Shown one piece after another: positions 57,995 through 64,000 of a stretch of 64,000 nucleotides of DNA. Numbering within the stretch: position 1 is the stretch's first letter; each line of letters opens with the position of its first letter. The DNA is from Craterostigma plantagineum. Its lineage: Eukaryota > Streptophyta > Magnoliopsida > Lamiales > Linderniaceae. The notes beneath the pieces were generated by a model. That model was not told where the DNA came from. It worked only from the letters and a program-made list of their open reading frames with translations, and made no database searches. A program made the translations under genes and the position numbers. Location: NCBI GenBank assembly GCA_027422505.1, contig JAPQWV010000362.1:186001-250000 (forward strand), read 5' to 3'.

Positions 57995-59006
57995 ATATAA
58001 TGCTGCGCTAAGTTTCATATATATAATTTAGTTCTTGTCTTGAATAATGAATGAAAATGAAGTGTTGGGATGGCTAATAAGTTCTTGGATAAATGTAAGT
58101 AGTTAAGTTGCTCAAGTCTTTGAGCTGTTATAGCTTGTTGATCATCAATGTCGTTCCTTTTTGTTTATGGAGGATAAAAGCTCGTCACTTTAAACTGAGA
58201 TTAGTGCTTATGCTTTTCAGTTGCTATTTTCAGATAAAGATGAAACATAAGTTCAATAAAGTTGTGTTGTAATAAAATAACTGAAAAAAAAAACACAGGT
58301 CTTGGATGATCTACGATCTGGCATCAATGATAATACAAGTAGGTTGTGGGTTATTTAATGTAAAGAAACAGTTGGTTGAGGGGTTTCCATCAATTAATAA
58401 AATCATCTTTTTTTGTTTAGGTTTTTCTTCTTCTTTTTTACTTTAAATGCTTGCATGTGGAATCTTTTTGTCTGAGTTATTTGTCCTCTTCATGCATTCA
58501 TAATGAATAGGGTAGGAAGTTTCTCTAATTGCGACATTATGGAGCATAATGTGCAAAAACCTATCTAAATGAGTATGAAATCTAATAATTTTATCTATAA
58601 ATTAAAATGTCGAGAGCAGTGAATAAACCTCAACATGAAAAATAGGAATGATATGAAGATGACTGAGTATGATGAAGGTACTAGCTAAGGAGTCAGGACC
58701 CATTCGTGTAAGAAATAAATCTCAATTGTCGGCAGCGTATATATAAATGTTGAATTGAAATATAAACTAAACTCATGATTAAATAATAGAAAGGAAAAAA
58801 TATCATATCGTATGCTAGGCTCGTAGCTGATCAGCTAACAGATGAGTCACGCATTGGTCTGGTCCCAGACCATCGTGTACGGTCACTCACAATTATTTGA
58901 AAGAAATATAAGACATTATTAACGATCCCAACTAAAAAGTACGCACAAATGGTAATTAAGAACACTAATCCGTTTTTCATTAACCAAATTAATGAGATCA
59001 ATCTTA
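57995..59006. other. AT-rich intergenic sequence
   Basis: No gene, RNA or element end is recognised between the retrotransposon and the solo LTR. Confidence 0.4.
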
Positions 59007-59011
59007 TATTA

Positions 59012-60336
59012 TGTTGGGAATTGCGAGCCTGGACCTCGCCAGAATACGCCGGAAGTGGCCGGAGAAGCTGGCCGGTCGAAGGTGGACAGAAAACTGAAGT
59101 TAAGAGCTGAAGATGGGTTCGAGGAACAGTGGCCGTTGGATCGTTGAGCACACCAGATCTAAGGGACGGAGTTTGAAGTTGGGAGATTAAACGATGGACG
59201 TCAGATGGGGCGCAAAGATGATGAATGGCCAGGATTAGAGCTGTCAAAACGGGCTTGGGCCCGTGGGCCGGCCCGCCCCGCCCCGCCCCGCCAAAGTGAC
59301 GGGGCGGGCTCTGAAATTTTAGGCCCGCTTGGGCGGGTAAGCCCACGGCGGGTGCGGGCTTTGGCGGGGCGGGGCGGGCTTTACCCGCGGGTAGCCCGCC
59401 AGAATAATTAAAAAAAATAATTATATTTTATTATATAATATTACTAATATATAATAATAGGTACTTAATAACATAAATAGATTAATATTAAAAAAGTTTA
59501 TTAAATTAGATATATTTTCCTTCATTTTCTTATTTTTTTCCCATTTTTATATTATTTTTCTATTTTTTATTATTATTTTTTTTACTTTTTCCTATTTTAA
59601 TAATTTTTTCTAATTTTATTTTTTTTAATAACTGGCGGGCTAAGCCCGCCAGGCCCACTACCCGCCTGCAGGCGGGGCGGGCCTTCATTTCCCAGGCCCG
59701 CCAGCAGGCGGGCTTACCCACCACGCCCCGCCAGTGGTGGGCTTTTGGCGGGCTACGGGCCGGCCCGCCCTGCCGGCCCGTTTTGACAGTACTAGCCAGG
59801 ATGTGCTCTGATGTAATAAAGCGGATGACAAAGTAGGGACGTCGGATCAAGATCGAACGGTGGACAGTAACGCGGGAATTCACTTAAAAACTCGTCATGC
59901 GACTTTCATGTAATCACGTGCAAGGCATGTGCAACGTGGCGCCTCTTGGAGCATCCGATCAAACAAATCAGATCAACTGCTGATATCGTTCGACAGTTAA
60001 AACATTTCAGCTATATAACTATGTAATTTACAGTTCGATCCATCATCTTTGCGAGCTCGTAGATTTGTGTAGAGTGAGAATCTCTGAGAGGTGAAAACAC
60101 GAAAGTTGTAGAGTGCTAAGAGATCTGTAATTTTCGTGTTGAGAGTAATACGAGATGCGGCTCGATTGATCCGTGGACGTAGGCTAAATTTAGCCGAACC
60201 ACGTTAAATCTCTGTTTTCGAGTGTGTGAGTCTTGAGCTGCTGATTTGAGCTGCGAATTGCTCAAATCAGTGAGAGAGCTCAGCACATTTTGAAAGAACA
60301 TTGAATCGTTATCTCAACGGTGCTGCTCGATCAACA
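59012..60336 (+). mobile_element. Solo LTR interrupted by a hAT-type element
   Basis: Ends TGTTGGG and ATCAACA (inverted TGTTG/CAACA) and a 5-bp target duplication TATTA on both sides (59007-59011, 60337-60341) mark one complete LTR with no internal domain. Net length without the insertion is 758 bp. A TATATAA at 60012-60018 suggests plus-strand orientation. Formed by recombination between LTRs of a former full element; unrelated in sequence to the 51-kb element. Confidence 0.8.
59236..59794. mobile_element. Non-autonomous hAT-type element with GC-rich ends
   Basis: Terminal inverted repeats TAGAGCTGTCAAAACGGGC and (reverse complement of the right end) TAGTACTGTCAAAACGGGC match at 17 of 19 positions. 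An 8-bp target duplication GCCAGGAT flanks it (59228-59235, 59795-59802), which is diagnostic for hAT. Subterminal regions are packed with CCCGCC/GGGCGGG motifs, while the ~240-bp core is extremely AT-rich. No coding capacity at 559 bp. Confidence 0.9.
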
Positions 60337-60341
60337 TATTA

Positions 60342-60793
60342 TACTAGAAATGTAGGTCCCTTTAATGCTGCCACCTGTCCGCGATAATTATTTATAAATT
60401 TTAGGAAAATATAAAAGATATTCAAACTAATCACTATTCCATGTTTATACTATATAACTACCCACTGAAATAAAAAAGTTAATATAATGTCACATAATAA
60501 TTACTAGTATACTGTGCACATTCTAACGTATGTGCTTCAATTTTTTAATTATCTTTAATTTGAGAAAAAAAAAAAACAGAACGTGGTGTGGCATTGGTGG
60601 ATGTGGTTTGAGTTATTTTTTAATTAAAATTAATTCAGAAATTGATACACCAAATTGATAGATGGTAGTTACTATAAGGGGAAGGGCCTTAATAAAATAG
60701 AAAGATAATGCTTAATACCGTGCATTGATTGCAAGGATAAAAAACTAGTTATTGTCAATGGATAACATTGGCCTTGCCGTTTAAGCCCACTAA
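60342..60793. other. AT-rich spacer
   Basis: Nothing recognised apart from a short segment (TTGATACACCAAATT) also present near 37770 in inverted form, perhaps a fragment of a shared repeat. Confidence 0.35.
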
Positions 60794-61464
60794 GACCATC
60801 TCCAACCGAGAAACGCATTCCCGAACTCAAACGCATTCTCAAACTCAAAATGCAGCAATTCTTCTCCAATCGATCAACTCATTCTCTAACTCAATAGACT
60901 ATTTTGTAATATTCACTTCCACACCAATTTTTACAAATTTCAATTAGACCCACATATATTTGCAACTTTACTTATTAGGCTACAATATTATTTTAGGTTA
61001 AATCACAAAAAATTAATATGGTTAATAATAAAAATATATTTATTAGTATAAAAGCATCTATTTATGTTTATTAAACAACTACATGTATATAAAAATTCGA
61101 TGGAAAAGTAAAGAAGGCGTGTGATGTGAGATAGAAGAATGTCAGCTTTTTCTTGCGGGTAACAATAAAAATGATATGTCGTCTAGTCTATTTTTTTAAT
61201 ATGTCCTCTTTCAGCTTTTTTTTCGAGTTTTTTCTGAAACTTCTTCTAGTAAAAGCCTTTTCTGACACTAACATACGAGAGAAAAGACATTAAGGACTTT
61301 GCATGCAAATTAAAGAGATCATCGCATCTTAACTGTCCGAAACGCAAATATGCGTTCAAACGAGGAGAGATAACGTAGTTAACGCATTTTGAGTTTCGTT
61401 TTGGTGTTCGATTGGAGTAAATTTACTCCAAATTTTGCGTTTTGGTGCTCGGTTGGAGATGCCC
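60794..61464. mobile_element. PIF/Harbinger (Tourist)-like MITE
   Basis: Starts GACCATCTCCAACCGAGAAA and ends with the near-complement CGGTTGGAGATGCCC. TAA target duplications lie on both sides (60791-60793, 61465-61467). The GGGCATCTCCAACC-type end plus a 3-bp TAA duplication fits PIF/Harbinger. 671 bp, non-coding. Confidence 0.8.
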
Positions 61465-61467
61465 TAA

Positions 61468-61793
61468 GTGCATTACAAATTTGGGCAATTGCAGTTAGGA
61501 CTTCAATACACATTTATAGCACGCAACAAGGCGTTGATTCGTAATAACTTTTTCAACTTATGAGTTACGAGACAAAACACATTACAGCGCAGATCTTTAC
61601 ATTTCTTTGACCTTCTTAATACAATACAAACCGAACAACACCACCACACGACAAACATCTTACGTCAACGATTGCCATTAGAAACACTTGAAATATAATA
61701 ATACGAAAACAAGGGACAGAAAACTCCATTAGAAATCAACGAAAAAAGCAGCTTTCTTCTTTATTTTCCTTGGCTCGTAATATTAATAAAATA
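61468..61793. other. 3' flank of the peroxidase gene
   Basis: Probable 3' UTR and downstream sequence on the minus strand. No other feature. Confidence 0.4.

Positions 61794-64000
<2,207 letters not shown>

Noticed and set aside
58831..59346. 171-codon minus-strand frame
   Set aside because: Crosses the solo LTR and hAT borders, so cannot be an ancient gene; composition is that of the repeats.

Overview
This window is nuclear DNA from a flowering plant. The evidence is GT-AG (and a few GC-AG) introns with T-rich tracts, plant-only families (vacuolar sorting receptor, STN8, WEB, CIPK, U-box/ARM, nsLTP, class III peroxidase), and copia, hAT, PIF/Harbinger and Stowaway-type elements. Protein resemblance suggests a eudicot, perhaps an asterid; the species cannot be fixed from the sequence alone.

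Layout. 1-26 kb is gene-dense: a truncated DUF1191 membrane protein (+), a KH/STAR RNA-binding protein (+), an NSI-like plastid GNAT acetyltransferase (-), a UBC8-type E2 (+), the thylakoid kinase STN8 (-), a small coiled-coil protein (+), a 12-exon vacuolar sorting receptor (+), a PXC2-like LRR receptor kinase (+), a type I membrane protein with an acidic Trp/Asp tail (-), a small basic protein (+) and an RLCK-like pseudokinase with an apparent frameshift (-). 27-37 kb holds a tentative small gene, three tandem lipid-transfer protein genes, a conserved nine-exon membrane protein and a PUB16-like U-box E3, all on the minus strand. 39-49 kb holds an intronless CIPK, a double saposin-B protein and a WEB-family coiled-coil protein (all -), separated by repeat-rich spacers. 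51-64 kb holds one short gene, then mostly mobile DNA, and ends with a class III peroxidase (-).

Mobile DNA. The main element is a complete 6.25-kb LTR retrotransposon on the minus strand (51738-57989). It has 343-bp LTRs that look identical by eye, a CATTG target duplication, a tRNA-Met primer site and a polypurine tract. It has no recognisable integrase, reverse transcriptase or RNase H, but keeps an open 560-codon coiled-coil reading frame. It inserted 37 bp after the stop codon of the neighbouring gene. Downstream is a solo LTR (target duplication TATTA) that was itself hit by a GC-rich hAT-type element (target duplication GCCAGGAT), followed by a PIF/Harbinger-type MITE. The 37-50 kb spacers hold an old TRIM, a Stowaway MITE and inverted-repeat elements whose interiors are minisatellites.

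Gene order. From memory, STN8, PXC2, LTP, PUB16, CIPK, saposin and the short 51-kb gene correspond to Arabidopsis At5g01920 down to At5g01790. KH/STAR, LTP, CIPK and WEB also correspond to the At2g38370-At2g38610 block. The window therefore looks like an ancestral block whose Arabidopsis duplicates were differentially lost. The genes do not form a single pathway, as expected for a plant chromosome segment.

Limits. Exon models were built by hand from reading-frame continuity, splice-site consensus and remembered family sequences. Element boundaries and the claim of LTR identity were read by eye.
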